Positions 17,453 through 26,271 are shown, counted from the stretch's first letter. The stretch: DNA of 64,000 bases from DASXRA01 sp963737425 (GCA_963737425.1 CAVTSX010000008.1:682001-746000), one strand, 5' to 3'. A program made the numbers and translations. The notes: generated by a model not told the origin, from the sequence alone.

Positions 17453-17511
17453 GTGAGCCGCACGGCTCGCCCGACCTTCAGCGACGAGCACCTACCGAGA
17501 GCCGCTCCGGG

Positions 17512-17533
17512 TAACCGGCGTCAAGAACGTCCC
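17512..17533 (+). repeat. Direct repeat, right copy
   Basis: TAACCGGCGTCAA followed by gAACGTCCC is the partner of 17181-17202. It lies 13 bases before the stop of the GH3 gene on the opposite strand. Confidence 0.75.
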
Positions 17534-17546
17534 AGGGTGGCAACAG

Positions 17547-20537
17547 CTAACCGGTGACGTTAACGGTGGTCTGCAGCGGGAGGTCCCGAGACGACGGCCC
17601 CACGGATATCGTGCGGTGGCCGGTGCCGAGCACCCACCGTTGCTGGTCGGTGGACCAGGACGAGAGGGCCTGCGCCGAGACGTGCACGGTGACGTCCTGC
17701 GCCTGACCTGGCCGCAGCGTGATCCGCTGGAACTGCGCGAGTCTGCGAACCGCCTGCTGGATGCCGGCCGGCAGCGCACTCGACGGGCCGACGTACACCT
17801 GCGGCACGTCCGAGCCGGTGTCGTTTCCGACGTTGCGGATGCGGAAGCTGACGTCGACCCCGCCGTGCGAGGTCCGCACCCGCAGGTTCGAGTAGTCGAA
17901 CTTGGTGTAGGACAAGCCGAATCCGAACGGGAACAGCGGCGCGGCCCCGTGCTGGTCGTACCACCGGTAACCCTGGTCGATGCCGTTGACCTGCATCGCC
18001 GTCAGCGTTCGGTACGTGGTGGTCGCCCCGGGCAGGAACGGGCTGGGGCCGACCACGCCCGGGTACAGCGGGCAGTTGCCGGTGGGCGAGGTGTCGGTGC
18101 AGTTCGGGTCGTAGGTGGGGAAGTGGGTGGCGTCGGCCGGGAACGTGATCGGCAACTTGCCGCCGGGATCGACGGCGCCGTCGAGCACATTGGCCGTGGC
18201 CGGCCCACCCATCTGGCCGGGGTACCACATCTCGAGGATCGCGTTGACGCTGCTCGCCCACGGCATGAGCACGGCGTCGCCGGTGTTCAGCACGATGACC
18301 GTGTTGTGGTTGACCGCAGCCACCGCCTCGATGAGCGCGTCCTGGTAGCCGGGAAGTTGCATGCCGGCCGCCTGGTCGCTGGTTCCGCGGTCGCGGCCCT
18401 CGGTGCCCTCGTCGTAGGCGAACAGCACGACCTTGTGCGCGGACCTCGCCGCGGCGACGGCCGCTGCGATCGACTGCGCCTGACTGTCCGGCGGCACCCA
18501 GCGCAGTTGCACGTTCGTCGGTGTCGCGCCGGCGTAGACGCGCAGGTCGAGGTGGATGCGTTGGCCCGCATTGAGGGTCGCCGAGTAGGCGGCCTGCTGC
18601 AACGTTTCGTTGGCCGGATCGTGCGAGCGCGACGTCTCGGTCAGCCCGGCGTACGAGGACGTGGGCGCCGCGGGGTACGCGCTGATGTTGATCTTGCGGC
18701 CACCGCCGTTCGTCGTGGTGAGGTCGTCGACGAACAGTTGCGAGCTGGCCTGGTTGGCGACGAATGCCTTGAGCTGCCAGGCCGTTCCGCCCGGGTTGGC
18801 CGGGGCGGTGAGCACGCCGGACCAGCGCCAGGCCGTACCGGCCGGCAGGCTGGACGACCCGGTGTAGTCGACGGTCGGGTCGACCCGGTCGGGTGCCGCG
18901 TCCGCGCCGGTGTAGAGCGCGGGCTGTGCCCCGCTGGGCACCGAGTCGGCGGTGATCTGCTGGCGCAGCAGTCCTGGCTGGTTGGCGAAACCGGCGTCGG
19001 CCGGGGTGAGCGTCCAGTTCGGGTAACCCTCCGCGGGGTCCGGTGCCGTCATGGCGGCGGATGGCACAACGGTTCCGTCGAGGTCGTATCCGGGCACGTA
19101 CCGCAGGCGTCCACCGGCGACGGCGGCGAGCGCGTCGAAGGGGCCCTGCGCCGGGTCGTACGGCGTCACATGGGCGCTGCCGCCCCCACCGATGTATGGG
19201 GCGATCGCAGTCGGGCCCATCACGACGGTGCCACTCGACAGGTCGCCATGGCTGAGCGGCAACGCACCGTGGTTCTTCAGCAGGGTGGCGCTGCGCTCGG
19301 CGATGGCCTGCGCGATGGCGAAGGCGATCGGCCGCAGGCTTTCCAGGTCCGGCCGCGGTGGGACGTACGGGGCGTGCGTGGACGGGTCGAAGTGGGTGCC
19401 GTACTGGGTGCCTTCAAGCAGGCCGGCGTTGTTCTCCTCGGTCAGGATCGCGAGCACGGAGTTGTCGACGGCGGCCTTCCACTCGGCGGCAGAATGTGCT
19501 GGCTCCGCAGGGAAATCCGCGGTCGCGGGCACGTCGGCGGTGCCGCTCATGACCGCGGTCATCAACTGCTGGCCGTAGGTGCTGGTGCCGGCGGCGTTGC
19601 CCGGCTGCTCGATGTCGTTGCCGTGCAGCAGATCCGAGACCCGGTGCACCGCGCCCCAGTCGGACGTGACGAATCCCTTGAACCCGAGTTGCCCGCGCAG
19701 CACGCCGTTGAGGGTGGCGTCGTTTCCGCAGGAGTAGACGGTGTTGATGCGGTTGTAGGAGCACATCACTGCGCCGGCACCGGCGTCGATCGCCGCCTGG
19801 AACGCCTGCAACTCCGTCTCGTGCAGCGTCTGGTCGTTGATGGTGACGCTGGTCGAGTTGCGCCCGTTCTCGAAGTCGTTCTCGGCGTAGTGCTTGATCT
19901 CGGCGATCATTCCCTTGTTCTGGACGCCCTGCACCTCGGACGTGACGAGCTGGCCGGCCAGGTACGGGTCTTCGCCGAGCGTCTCGAAGTTGCGCCCGCC
20001 GGTGACGAAGTTGACCGCGTTGATCATCGGTGCGAGCCACACGTCCTCGCCGGTGGCCCGGCCCGCATCGCCCACGGTTGCGCCGTATTGCGCCGCGGTG
20101 CTCGGGTCCCAGGTGGCGGCCAGCCCGACCGGCGCCGGCATGGCCGTCTCGACGTGCCGCAGCCGGATGCCGGCGGGTCCGTCAGTGAACCGCAGTGGCG
20201 GAATGCCCAGCCGGGGCACGCCGGCAATGCCGCCCGCCTCGCCGTTAACGCTCGGCACCGGTGAGGTTGCCGAGGGTGGATCACCGTAGCCGTGCAGCAT
20301 GCCGACCTCTTCGTCCGGCGTCATCTGGACGACCAGGCTCGCCAGTTCCGCGCCGGTCAGCGTTCCCGAACCCCATACGCCAGACGGTGTTCGGGCCTGC
20401 CCGTCGCTAGCGGCGCCGCCGACGAGGGCAGCGGCGACGACGACCGTCACGGCACCCGACGCCAGCAGGCGACGTCGTGCGCTGCCGCGCGGCCGCCTTC
20501 GGAATGACTGCACGGGGACGGCTGCGGGATCGCTCAT
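17547..20537 (-). CDS. Secreted GH3 beta-glucosidase/xylosidase with PA14 domain
   Basis: The 996-residue protein starts at ATG 20537 after GAGAAGG; an upstream open frame was not used. The N-terminus, RRRLLASG followed by a hydrophobic stretch, is a signal peptide, possibly Tat type. The GH3 N-domain covers about residues 65-350 and includes the nucleophile region GFVTSDWGAVH. A PA14-like insert lies around 490-640 (LYTGADAAPDRVDP to SSQLFVDDLT). The GH3 C-domain and a fibronectin-III-like tail follow. GH3 enzymes release glucose or other sugars from oligosaccharide ends; the exact sugar cannot be read. It could supply the cytosolic phosphorylase route or act on plant glucosides. Confidence 0.93.
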   Translation of the reverse strand: MSDPAAVPVQSFRRRPRGSARRRLLASGAVTVVVAAALVGGAASDGQARTPSGVWGSGTLTGAELASLVVQMTPDEEVGMLHGYGDPPSATSPVPSVNGEAGGIAGVPRLGIPPLRFTDGPAGIRLRHVETAMPAPVGLAATWDPSTAAQYGATVGDAGRATGEDVWLAPMINAVNFVTGGRNFETLGEDPYLAGQLVTSEVQGVQNKGMIAEIKHYAENDFENGRNSTSVTINDQTLHETELQAFQAAIDAGAGAVMCSYNRINTVYSCGNDATLNGVLRGQLGFKGFVTSDWGAVHRVSDLLHGNDIEQPGNAAGTSTYGQQLMTAVMSGTADVPATADFPAEPAHSAAEWKAAVDNSVLAILTEENNAGLLEGTQYGTHFDPSTHAPYVPPRPDLESLRPIAFAIAQAIAERSATLLKNHGALPLSHGDLSSGTVVMGPTAIAPYIGGGGSAHVTPYDPAQGPFDALAAVAGGRLRYVPGYDLDGTVVPSAAMTAPDPAEGYPNWTLTPADAGFANQPGLLRQQITADSVPSGAQPALYTGADAAPDRVDPTVDYTGSSSLPAGTAWRWSGVLTAPANPGGTAWQLKAFVANQASSQLFVDDLTTTNGGGRKINISAYPAAPTSSYAGLTETSRSHDPANETLQQAAYSATLNAGQRIHLDLRVYAGATPTNVQLRWVPPDSQAQSIAAAVAAARSAHKVVLFAYDEGTEGRDRGTSDQAAGMQLPGYQDALIEAVAAVNHNTVIVLNTGDAVLMPWASSVNAILEMWYPGQMGGPATANVLDGAVDPGGKLPITFPADATHFPTYDPNCTDTSPTGNCPLYPGVVGPSPFLPGATTTYRTLTAMQVNGIDQGYRWYDQHGAAPLFPFGFGLSYTKFDYSNLRVRTSHGGVDVSFRIRNVGNDTGSDVPQVYVGPSSALPAGIQQAVRRLAQFQRITLRPGQAQDVTVHVSAQALSSWSTDQQRWVLGTGHRTISVGPSSRDLPLQTTVNVTG

Positions 20538-20786
20538 GGCTGCCTTCTCTCCATCGGCGGAGTCGGGATACCGGGAGGCCGCTAGTGCGTGCGCGACGCG
20601 TACGGCGTGAGTGGGACTTGGCTGCCAGCAGGCCGGGAATGACAACGCAGAGACATGACGCCTCCTACGGGATCCGACGCGCACGTTCCGATCACAGCGG
20701 CGTCAGGCGACGATACTCGCTGATACCGCCAGTCAATAGGCGTTGCGGAGAAGATGTCCGAACTTGGTCATGCCTCGCAGCGGCGG

Positions 20787-21554
20787 TCAGGATCCGAGGT
20801 GCCGGCAGATCCACGTCGCGCGCAGGGTCGACTGAGTAACCGGCCCGTCGGTGTACTCGTCGGTGACCGACGGCTGCCCGAAGCCGGCGCCCGCAAGGGC
20901 ATCGTGAACGTCCGCCTCGCTGAAGAGGTATTGGCGATGCTGCTCGCTGAAGGTGTCGTGATCCGTCGGCCCGGTGATGTCGATCCGGGTGACGCAGGTC
21001 CGCTCGGCCACGTCCACGACGTTGCGAATCGTGAAGCGCTTTCCCGCGGCCTCGCCGTCGACGACCGGATGGGTCCTGGCGAATTCCAACATCCCGTCGG
21101 TGTGCAGATCGAACGCGAGCCAGCCGCCGCGCCTGAGGCAGCCGGCCACAGCCGTCAACGTCGCTCGCAATTGCGCGGGGGTCAGGTAGTTGAGGCCGTC
21201 GAACGTGCAGACGGCGGCGTCGAACGTGCCGCCGATCGTCAGGTCGGGAAGCGTTTGCCGGACGAGGACCGCGTCCGGGCCGAGCAATCGGCGGGCACGC
21301 GCGAGCATCGCGGGTGAGCTGTCGACTCCGGTTACCCGGTAGCCGAGCATGCGGAGAGCGTTTGCCATGAGGCCGGTTCCGCAGCACAGGTCGAGCACGG
21401 TGCGCACGCCGTCGTCGTCCGCGCTCCAGAGTTCATCGAGGTAGACGGCCCAGCCTTCGTGGCAGGCATCGACGACAATCTCGTCGTACACACCCGCCAG
21501 TCGCGAGTAAGGCTCGGCCTCGTCCCCACGCGCCGTGGTTGCCGGCTCGTTCAG
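20787..21554 (-). CDS. Class I SAM-dependent methyltransferase, probable CTG start
   Basis: Motif I reads VLDLCCGTGLMANAL, followed by the acidic YRVTGVDSSPAML, the Rossmann fold of small-molecule methyltransferases. The first usual start codon, GTG at 21491, lies inside the conserved opening EPYSRLAGVYDEIVVDA. The frame is open upstream and has no ATG, GTG or TTG before it meets the preceding gene. A CTG at 21554 overlaps that gene's stop as CTGA, with AAGG upstream, which mimics ATGA coupling. This gives 255 residues; the GTG form would give 234. Substrate is unknown. Confidence 0.8.
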   Translation of the reverse strand: MNEPATTARGDEAEPYSRLAGVYDEIVVDACHEGWAVYLDELWSADDDGVRTVLDLCCGTGLMANALRMLGYRVTGVDSSPAMLARARRLLGPDAVLVRQTLPDLTIGGTFDAAVCTFDGLNYLTPAQLRATLTAVAGCLRRGGWLAFDLHTDGMLEFARTHPVVDGEAAGKRFTIRNVVDVAERTCVTRIDITGPTDHDTFSEQHRQYLFSEADVHDALAGAGFGQPSVTDEYTDGPVTQSTLRATWICRHLGS

Positions 21555-21817
21555 ATTCCCAGCACCTTCGCCTTGGCCGACGCGAACTCCTCATCGGTCA
21601 GGACGCCTTGGCTGTGCAGTTGGGCCAGCTGCTCGAGCTTGGCCGTCTCCGGATCCTCCGGCGGTGCCTGCTCGGCCGGCGCTGCTTGTTGGGCGGGTTC
21701 CTGCTGTGGTTGCTGCTCGTCGGCCTTTCGGGCCTGCCGGCGCGAGACGCGTCCAGAAACGGCGGTCGCCGTACCCGCCACAACAGCAGTGCGGGCAGCC
21801 ATGCGTAGCAATCCCAT
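21551..21817 (-). CDS. SHOCT-domain small protein
   Basis: The 88-residue protein opens MGLLRMAARTAVVAGTATAV, a weakly hydrophobic N-terminus. A Gln/Pro/Ala/Glu-rich linker follows, then a C-terminal SHOCT domain, LEQLAQLHSQGVLTDEEFAS to KVLGI. SHOCT modules occur at the end of many short actinobacterial proteins and are thought to mediate oligomerisation. It follows the DUF6325 gene by 49 bases and overlaps the methyltransferase start. Confidence 0.85.
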   Translation of the reverse strand: MGLLRMAARTAVVAGTATAVSGRVSRRQARKADEQQPQQEPAQQAAPAEQAPPEDPETAKLEQLAQLHSQGVLTDEEFASAKAKVLGI

Positions 21818-21866
21818 ATCGTGCCTCTCGGTCTCGTGAAGTCGGCTTGGTTTCTGGCTGGCGTCT

Positions 21867-22283
21867 CTAGCCCGCGGCGACGACGGCGTCGACCACATCG
21901 GCGGGAATGCGGATCTGGTCGATGACGACTGCGTCAGCCTCCCGGCAGGCGTCCACAACCTTCGTCGCCCAGATGTTCTCGAAAGCGATCGCCAGCGCCG
22001 AGGAGTTGAGCTCCAGGTCGTCGGCCAATTCCTCGGCGTCCTCGGCGCCGAGCGCGCCGGGCTGCAGGACGTCGATCGACAGGTAGCTCGGCCCGGTCTG
22101 CGCATCGACGTCTGCTGCTGCGACCGTGGTGACCACGCCGTCGGAGTCCTTGCTGATGAACAGCAGGTCGATGATGCGGATCGTGGCGCTGTCGACGAGG
22201 TCCATCAGCGCTGGGGCGATGCGGCCACTGAACTTGTTGCCCGGAAAGCCGATTATGATCACGTCGACTGGGCAGAATCCCAT
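21867..22283 (-). CDS. DUF6325 family protein
   Basis: The 138-residue protein starts MGFCPVDVIIIGFPGNKFSG, followed by LMDLVDSATIRIIDLLFI, the typical pattern of the DUF6325 (formerly DUF1269-like) family. It is acidic and cytoplasmic. Such genes are commonly paired with a SHOCT gene in actinomycetes, as here, and the pair has been associated with stress responses; the biochemical role is unknown. Confidence 0.82.
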   Translation of the reverse strand: MGFCPVDVIIIGFPGNKFSGRIAPALMDLVDSATIRIIDLLFISKDSDGVVTTVAAADVDAQTGPSYLSIDVLQPGALGAEDAEELADDLELNSSALAIAFENIWATKVVDACREADAVVIDQIRIPADVVDAVVAAG

Positions 22284-22725
22284 AGCGCCTCCCTGGAGCA
22301 GCGGGTCGTAGCGACCGAATTACCGGTTCGCCACCGGCAACTCTCGCGCTGTTTCTCCGCCCTGACACCACCCGCACCGGATGACCCGCCCAGAAGTTTC
22401 GGATGGCGCGGGTTTGCCGTGTGCCGGATTGGCCGGGAACGCCCGTCAGGGTCAGTTTGCGACAGTCGTTCATCGCAAGGGACCGCCGTCTCGGCCGGCT
22501 GGATGACCCGGCGCCGCGTTGCGGTCGGTCAAAATGTTGCGACGAACCACAACGCATCCACCCGCAATGCCGGCCGTTCTCAATGTTGCTCCGGAGCATC
22601 AGGATCTCGGTCACGCCGGGGGTGCTCTACTGGGCCATGCCGTCAATCCAGCGCTCTCATTGCTCGATCCCTTGCCCGGCATCGCATTTCACGCAACCGG
22701 CAACGACCCGATCGGCTCCGCACAC
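22284..22725. other. Spacer before the zinc-finger ORF
   Basis: The spacer is about 440 bases. Several overlapping frames cross it, but none has a family motif or a good ribosome binding site. The zinc-finger frame is open from 22519, so its start could lie within this stretch. Confidence 0.5.
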
Positions 22726-22908
22726 ATGTCCCGGATAGGTCTTCTTCGACGCCGCATGATGCTGGCCTACGCGCTGACCTGTGCCCGCGAACAAATGCAC
22801 AACCTCCAGCTGCGGGTACCGACCGGCGTCTGGTTCTGCGAACGCTGTCAGTTGTTCCTGTGGGACCTGGAAACCTTCACGGTGCATGACCGGCTGCACG
22901 TGGCCTGA
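22726..22908 (+). CDS. Short protein with a classical C2H2 zinc finger
   Basis: From ATG 22726 the frame gives 60 residues; ATG 22756 would give 50, and the frame is open back to 22519. The C-terminus reads VWFCERCQLFLW then DLETFTVHDRLHVA. Cysteines and histidines are spaced C-x2-C-x12-H-x3-H. The supporting hydrophobics (W before the first Cys, Leu at +4, Phe three before the first His) match the eukaryotic-style consensus exactly. Bacterial C2H2 fingers such as Ros/MucR use other spacings. No ribosome binding site is evident. The function could be DNA, RNA or protein binding. It converges on the lyase gene at 22947. Confidence 0.45.
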   Translation: MSRIGLLRRRMMLAYALTCAREQMHNLQLRVPTGVWFCERCQLFLWDLETFTVHDRLHVA

Positions 22909-22946
22909 GCGGTCGGCCACGCCTCGACGGCACGCCCGGTCGGCTA

Positions 22947-23918
22947 TCAGGCACCCGCAGTTGCGTGTAACGAGCGCAGCACGTCGTTGACAGCCGTGAG
23001 TTCGCCGCGCTCGAGTTTCGGTCCGAACGGGTCGTTTGCGCCATCGTCGGAGAGCGCACCGTCGAACTGGGCGGCGGCCATCATCCGCCTGATGTAGCCC
23101 TCGATGGGCGCGCAGAACGTCGCCTCGGCGAAACGATCCAGGCGGCGCGACGCCGACACGAACCGGCCGTAGTCGCCGGCCTGCCAGGCATCCACAACGT
23201 CGATGCTCAGGTTCGCGGCGGCGGCCGCGATCCCGATCAGTGCGCAGTCGGCACCCCACATCAACGAGGGCCCGAACATGCGGTCCTCGCCGGTGATGGC
23301 CAGTTTCCCGTGTGTCGCCGAGATGCGCAGCGTCTGCTGGCAGGCGATCGCGCGGTCGAGGGTTGCCGCCTTGACTCCGATCACGCTGGACTGCGCGTTG
23401 AGCGCGTCTTGCAGTTCGGTGCCGTAGTCGTAACCGCCCGCCTCGCCATGCAGGTGGAAACCGACGATCGGCAGCCCGGTGCGTTCGGCTGCGCGCAGGT
23501 GGAGATCGAGCAGGCGGTCGTCGTCGGGCCGATCGCGCAGCACCGCGGGCGGGTAGATCATCAGTGCGTCGGCGCCGAGTTCGGCCGCCGTGTCAGCCAT
23601 ACGCAGTGTCGCGGCGCACGAGGCGTCCGGATCGTGCACGGCGTCGCTGCCGATCGGCACGCCGACTCCCGCGATGACCGGACGATCGGTGCTCGCCCGC
23701 CAGCGGGTGAGCAGCAGGCGGCGATCGTCCTCGGTGAGAAACAGCCCCCGGCCGGTATGCGCCCAGACGGCGACGCCACCGATCGGCGCGCCAACGATGT
23801 ACTCGGCATAGCGATCGAAGTCGGCCCAGTGTGGCGTGGCATCGGCGGTCATCGGCGTCAGCACGGCGGGTATCACGCGCCCTCGCAGCGACTGCATCAG
23901 CGCGTCACGATCAGCCAA
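22947..23918 (-). CDS. DapA/NanA-family class I aldolase-type lyase
   Basis: The 323-residue protein fits the DHDPS/NAL TIM barrel. The head reads RGRVIPAVLTPMTADATPHW, YP is present in LMIYPPAVL, and the Schiff-base lysine sits in SVIGVKAATLDR on strand 6. Family members split or dehydrate 2-keto acids derived from sugars, sialic acid or aspartate semialdehyde. The carboxylate-binding GTTGE motif is replaced by VWAHTGRGLFLTEDD, so it is not a lysine-pathway enzyme. It lies 62 bases downstream of the esterase gene on the same strand and belongs to the sugar-catabolic locus. A distant paralogue is at 34457. Confidence 0.85.
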   Translation of the reverse strand: MADRDALMQSLRGRVIPAVLTPMTADATPHWADFDRYAEYIVGAPIGGVAVWAHTGRGLFLTEDDRRLLLTRWRASTDRPVIAGVGVPIGSDAVHDPDASCAATLRMADTAAELGADALMIYPPAVLRDRPDDDRLLDLHLRAAERTGLPIVGFHLHGEAGGYDYGTELQDALNAQSSVIGVKAATLDRAIACQQTLRISATHGKLAITGEDRMFGPSLMWGADCALIGIAAAAANLSIDVVDAWQAGDYGRFVSASRRLDRFAEATFCAPIEGYIRRMMAAAQFDGALSDDGANDPFGPKLERGELTAVNDVLRSLHATAGA

Positions 23919-23980
23919 CAGCCTTCACCTCCACATGTGCCCGCCGGGCCCCAGCCTGCCACGGCGACGCTGCGGGCCTC

Positions 23981-24910
23981 TCATAGCCACTTGCGCAGAA
24001 ACTCGATGGCCTCGGCGCGCATCGCGGCAGTCTCTTCGTGGCCGCAGTCGAATCGCCGCAGCCGCCACCTGCCGGCGACACCTGCTCGGCTGTAGACCTC
24101 TCGCAATTCGCGGTCGACGACGTCGAGGCCTTCCGGCGGCGTGAGCGGATCGTGGCTGCCCGCCAGCGCCAGGTGCGCCCGTGGCGCGATCAGCGCATTG
24201 ATCTCGGCGGTGGTGAAGTGATTCAGCAGGTTCGGGACGTAGTAGTACACGCCGTGCCGGTCCAGCCCGCGACTCCTGACGAGCGTCTGGAAGTCGGTGA
24301 GGCAGCAGATGTCGACGCACACCCGCAGCCTGGTGTCGAGTGCTGCCACCCACCACGCCATCGTGCTGCCCATCGACATACCCAGCGTGCCGATCCGTGC
24401 TTCGTCGACATCCGGCCGCGAGATCAGATAGTCGATTGCGCGCAGGCTGTCCTGCACCATCGCGCCCCACAGGACTTTGCCGTGCCAGAGCATCTCCTTG
24501 AACAGCTCGTCCAGTGACCGGTCCCGGCGCGGACCGAATCCCCGCGCGTCGATGCAGAGCACCGCATAGCCGCACGACGTGAGGGCATCGGCGTACGGCA
24601 CCCGGTCGAGGATGTCGCGCCCGTCGAGCAACTCGTCTTTCCCGAGCGCGAAGTCGTCGCCGTGGGCGTGGTTGTAGAGAACCGCCGGTAACGGCGAACC
24701 GTCACGCCCACGTGGCTTGACGAAATAGGCGGGCACCGGCGCGGACTCGTCGAGGTCGAGCAGCAGCACTTCGAGCTCGTACGAGCCGCGCGAATCCCGT
24801 CGGACGAGGTGGGACGCTACGGGGTTTCGAGCCGCCGCCGGGGCGCCCAGCAGCGCCCTCAGTTCCTCGCGTCGCGTCTGCTGGTGCCAGTCGGGTGCGT
24901 GGATCTCCAC
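23981..24910 (-). CDS. Alpha/beta hydrolase, acetyl-xylan-esterase/dienelactone-hydrolase-like
   Basis: The 309-residue protein starts at GTG 24910 (VEIHAPDWHQQ). A TATTGT six bases upstream suggests a leaderless message; the frame is open further upstream but overlaps the divergent gene. The catalytic serine is in IGTLGMSMGSTMAW, the acid probably in LAGSHDPLTPPEG, and the histidine in FDCGHEETAAM. The central segment VLCIDARGFGPR is typical of large-group esterases acting on acylated sugars. There is no signal peptide, so it is cytoplasmic. Its likely role is to deacylate an imported substrate. Confidence 0.85.
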   Translation of the reverse strand: MEIHAPDWHQQTRREELRALLGAPAAARNPVASHLVRRDSRGSYELEVLLLDLDESAPVPAYFVKPRGRDGSPLPAVLYNHAHGDDFALGKDELLDGRDILDRVPYADALTSCGYAVLCIDARGFGPRRDRSLDELFKEMLWHGKVLWGAMVQDSLRAIDYLISRPDVDEARIGTLGMSMGSTMAWWVAALDTRLRVCVDICCLTDFQTLVRSRGLDRHGVYYYVPNLLNHFTTAEINALIAPRAHLALAGSHDPLTPPEGLDVVDRELREVYSRAGVAGRWRLRRFDCGHEETAAMRAEAIEFLRKWL

Positions 24911-24919
24911 TCGCCGACA

Positions 24920-24939
24920 ATAACGGTACAGTCCGTAAT
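24920..24939. promoter_or_regulatory. Inverted repeat between divergent esterase and aminotransferase genes
   Basis: ATAACGG-N6-CCGTAAT is an inverted repeat with one mismatch per arm pair. It overlaps the predicted -10 region (TATTGT on the minus strand) of the esterase gene and lies 35 bases before the aminotransferase ATG. It is a good operator candidate for the regulator encoded at 26272. Confidence 0.5.
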
Positions 24940-24973
24940 GCAGGCGCCGGCGAACAAGAGAAGTGGGTGAGCG

Positions 24974-26251
24974 ATGAGCCCCGGTGAGACGCCACATGCT
25001 GTCGCGACCGGCACCCGCGCGGACCGGCTCGCGCGGACCTTGCCGGCAGCCACCGACAGCAGCGGCCGGACGTTCGACGCGGCCGAGGTCGCCGCGCTCA
25101 CCCGCGTACTCGAATCGGGCATGCTCTCCGCGGTCTGGGGTACCGAGGTCCGAGCGCTGGAAGCCGACATGGCCGCCCGCTTCGGCGTGGCGCATGCGGT
25201 TGCCTGCAGTTCCGGCACCGCCGCAATTCACCTGGCGCTTGCGGCAACCGATCTGTCGCCCGGCGACGAGGTGATCACGAGCCCGATCTCGGATTTCGGC
25301 AGCGTCGCGCCCATCCTCGCGCAGAACGCAGTGCCGGTCTTCGCCGACGTCGACCCCGACACCGGGAACCTGGACCCTGGTGCCGTGCGCCGCGCCATCA
25401 CCCCGCGCACCCGCGCGATTCTCGCGGTGCACCTGTTCGGCGCCCCGGCGCGGATCGCCGAATTGCGCGACATCGCCGCCGGGCACGACCTCGCCCTGAT
25501 CGAGGACTGCGCCCAGGCCTGGCTGACGGAGACCGACAGCACCGGCACCCTGGCCGGAACCGTCGGCGATGCCGGCTGTTTCAGCTTGCAGCAGTGGAAG
25601 CACATCACCTGTGGGGACGGCGGCCTGGTGATCACCTCCGATGCCGCGCGGGCCGAGCGGATGCGGCTGTTCGCCGACAAGGGGTGGCCGCGCAGCACCG
25701 GCGAGCGAATGCACCTCTCGTACGGCCTGAACTACCGGATGACCGAACTGCAAGGTGCCGTGGCTCGCGCGCAACTGGCCAAGCTGGACGGCGTCGTCGG
25801 GCGACGCCGGCAGCGGGCCGAGCAGTTGTGCACCAGGCTGGCGGGCCTGACCGGAATCAGCCTGCCCGATCCGGCCGGCCACGCGTGGTGGATGTTCCCA
25901 CTGGTACTCAGCGGCGAGTCGCCGGATGCGCCAACCATGGCGGCGCGGCTCAGCGCGCAGGGTCTGCCCGCTGTCGCCGGTTATCTGGACCGGCCGCTCT
26001 ACGGCAACCCGGCGCTCACGTCCGCACCGGTGTACGGCCGATCCCGCTTCCCGCTTGCCGACTACCCAGACCGTCCCGACGTTGCGTACCCGCCCGGCAG
26101 TTGCCCCAATGCGGAGCGACTCGTCGACCTATCCCTCGTCGTGCTGCCGTGGAATGAGCAGTACACGGTGCAGGATGTGGACGACATCGCAGATGTGATC
26201 GTGTCCGTATGCCGGCAAGAGGCGTCCGACGCACCCGGCCGCGCCGGGTAG
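24974..26251 (+). CDS. DegT/DnrJ/EryC1/StrS-family PLP aminotransferase
   Basis: The 425-residue fold type I enzyme has ACSSGTAAIHLALAATDL for cofactor phosphate binding, the PLP-contacting aspartate in LALIEDCAQAW, and the Schiff-base lysine K209 in FSLQQWKHITCGDGG. Family members transaminate keto-sugars or cyclitol ketones, usually in aminosugar or aminocyclitol synthesis; some act as dehydratases. Its presence in a catabolic-looking locus is unusual. It is followed after 20 bases by the regulator gene. An AGAAGTGGG precedes the ATG. Confidence 0.9.
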   Translation: MSPGETPHAVATGTRADRLARTLPAATDSSGRTFDAAEVAALTRVLESGMLSAVWGTEVRALEADMAARFGVAHAVACSSGTAAIHLALAATDLSPGDEVITSPISDFGSVAPILAQNAVPVFADVDPDTGNLDPGAVRRAITPRTRAILAVHLFGAPARIAELRDIAAGHDLALIEDCAQAWLTETDSTGTLAGTVGDAGCFSLQQWKHITCGDGGLVITSDAARAERMRLFADKGWPRSTGERMHLSYGLNYRMTELQGAVARAQLAKLDGVVGRRRQRAEQLCTRLAGLTGISLPDPAGHAWWMFPLVLSGESPDAPTMAARLSAQGLPAVAGYLDRPLYGNPALTSAPVYGRSRFPLADYPDRPDVAYPPGSCPNAERLVDLSLVVLPWNEQYTVQDVDDIADVIVSVCRQEASDAPGRAG

Positions 26252-26271
26252 CCCGAACGGAGAATCTCGTC

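Larger units (their letters stand above)
16959..17546. other. Repeat-rich spacer between convergent genes
   Basis: This 588-base gene-free spacer lies between the convergent hydrolase and GH3 genes. In order it holds family B copy 2, one half of a 22-base direct repeat, family A copy 1, an 18-base tandem repeat, family B copy 3 and the other half of the direct repeat. All ORFs across it are built from these repeats. Confidence 0.85.

Noticed and set aside
17616..20264. 882-codon plus-strand ORF opposite the GH3 gene
   Set aside because: Typical GC-rich shadow frame (Arg/Gly/Val-rich). The minus strand carries all GH3 motifs.
22947..23918. Lysine-pathway dihydrodipicolinate synthase
   Set aside because: The GTTGE carboxylate motif is absent and the context is sugar catabolism, so only the wider DapA/NanA family is claimed.
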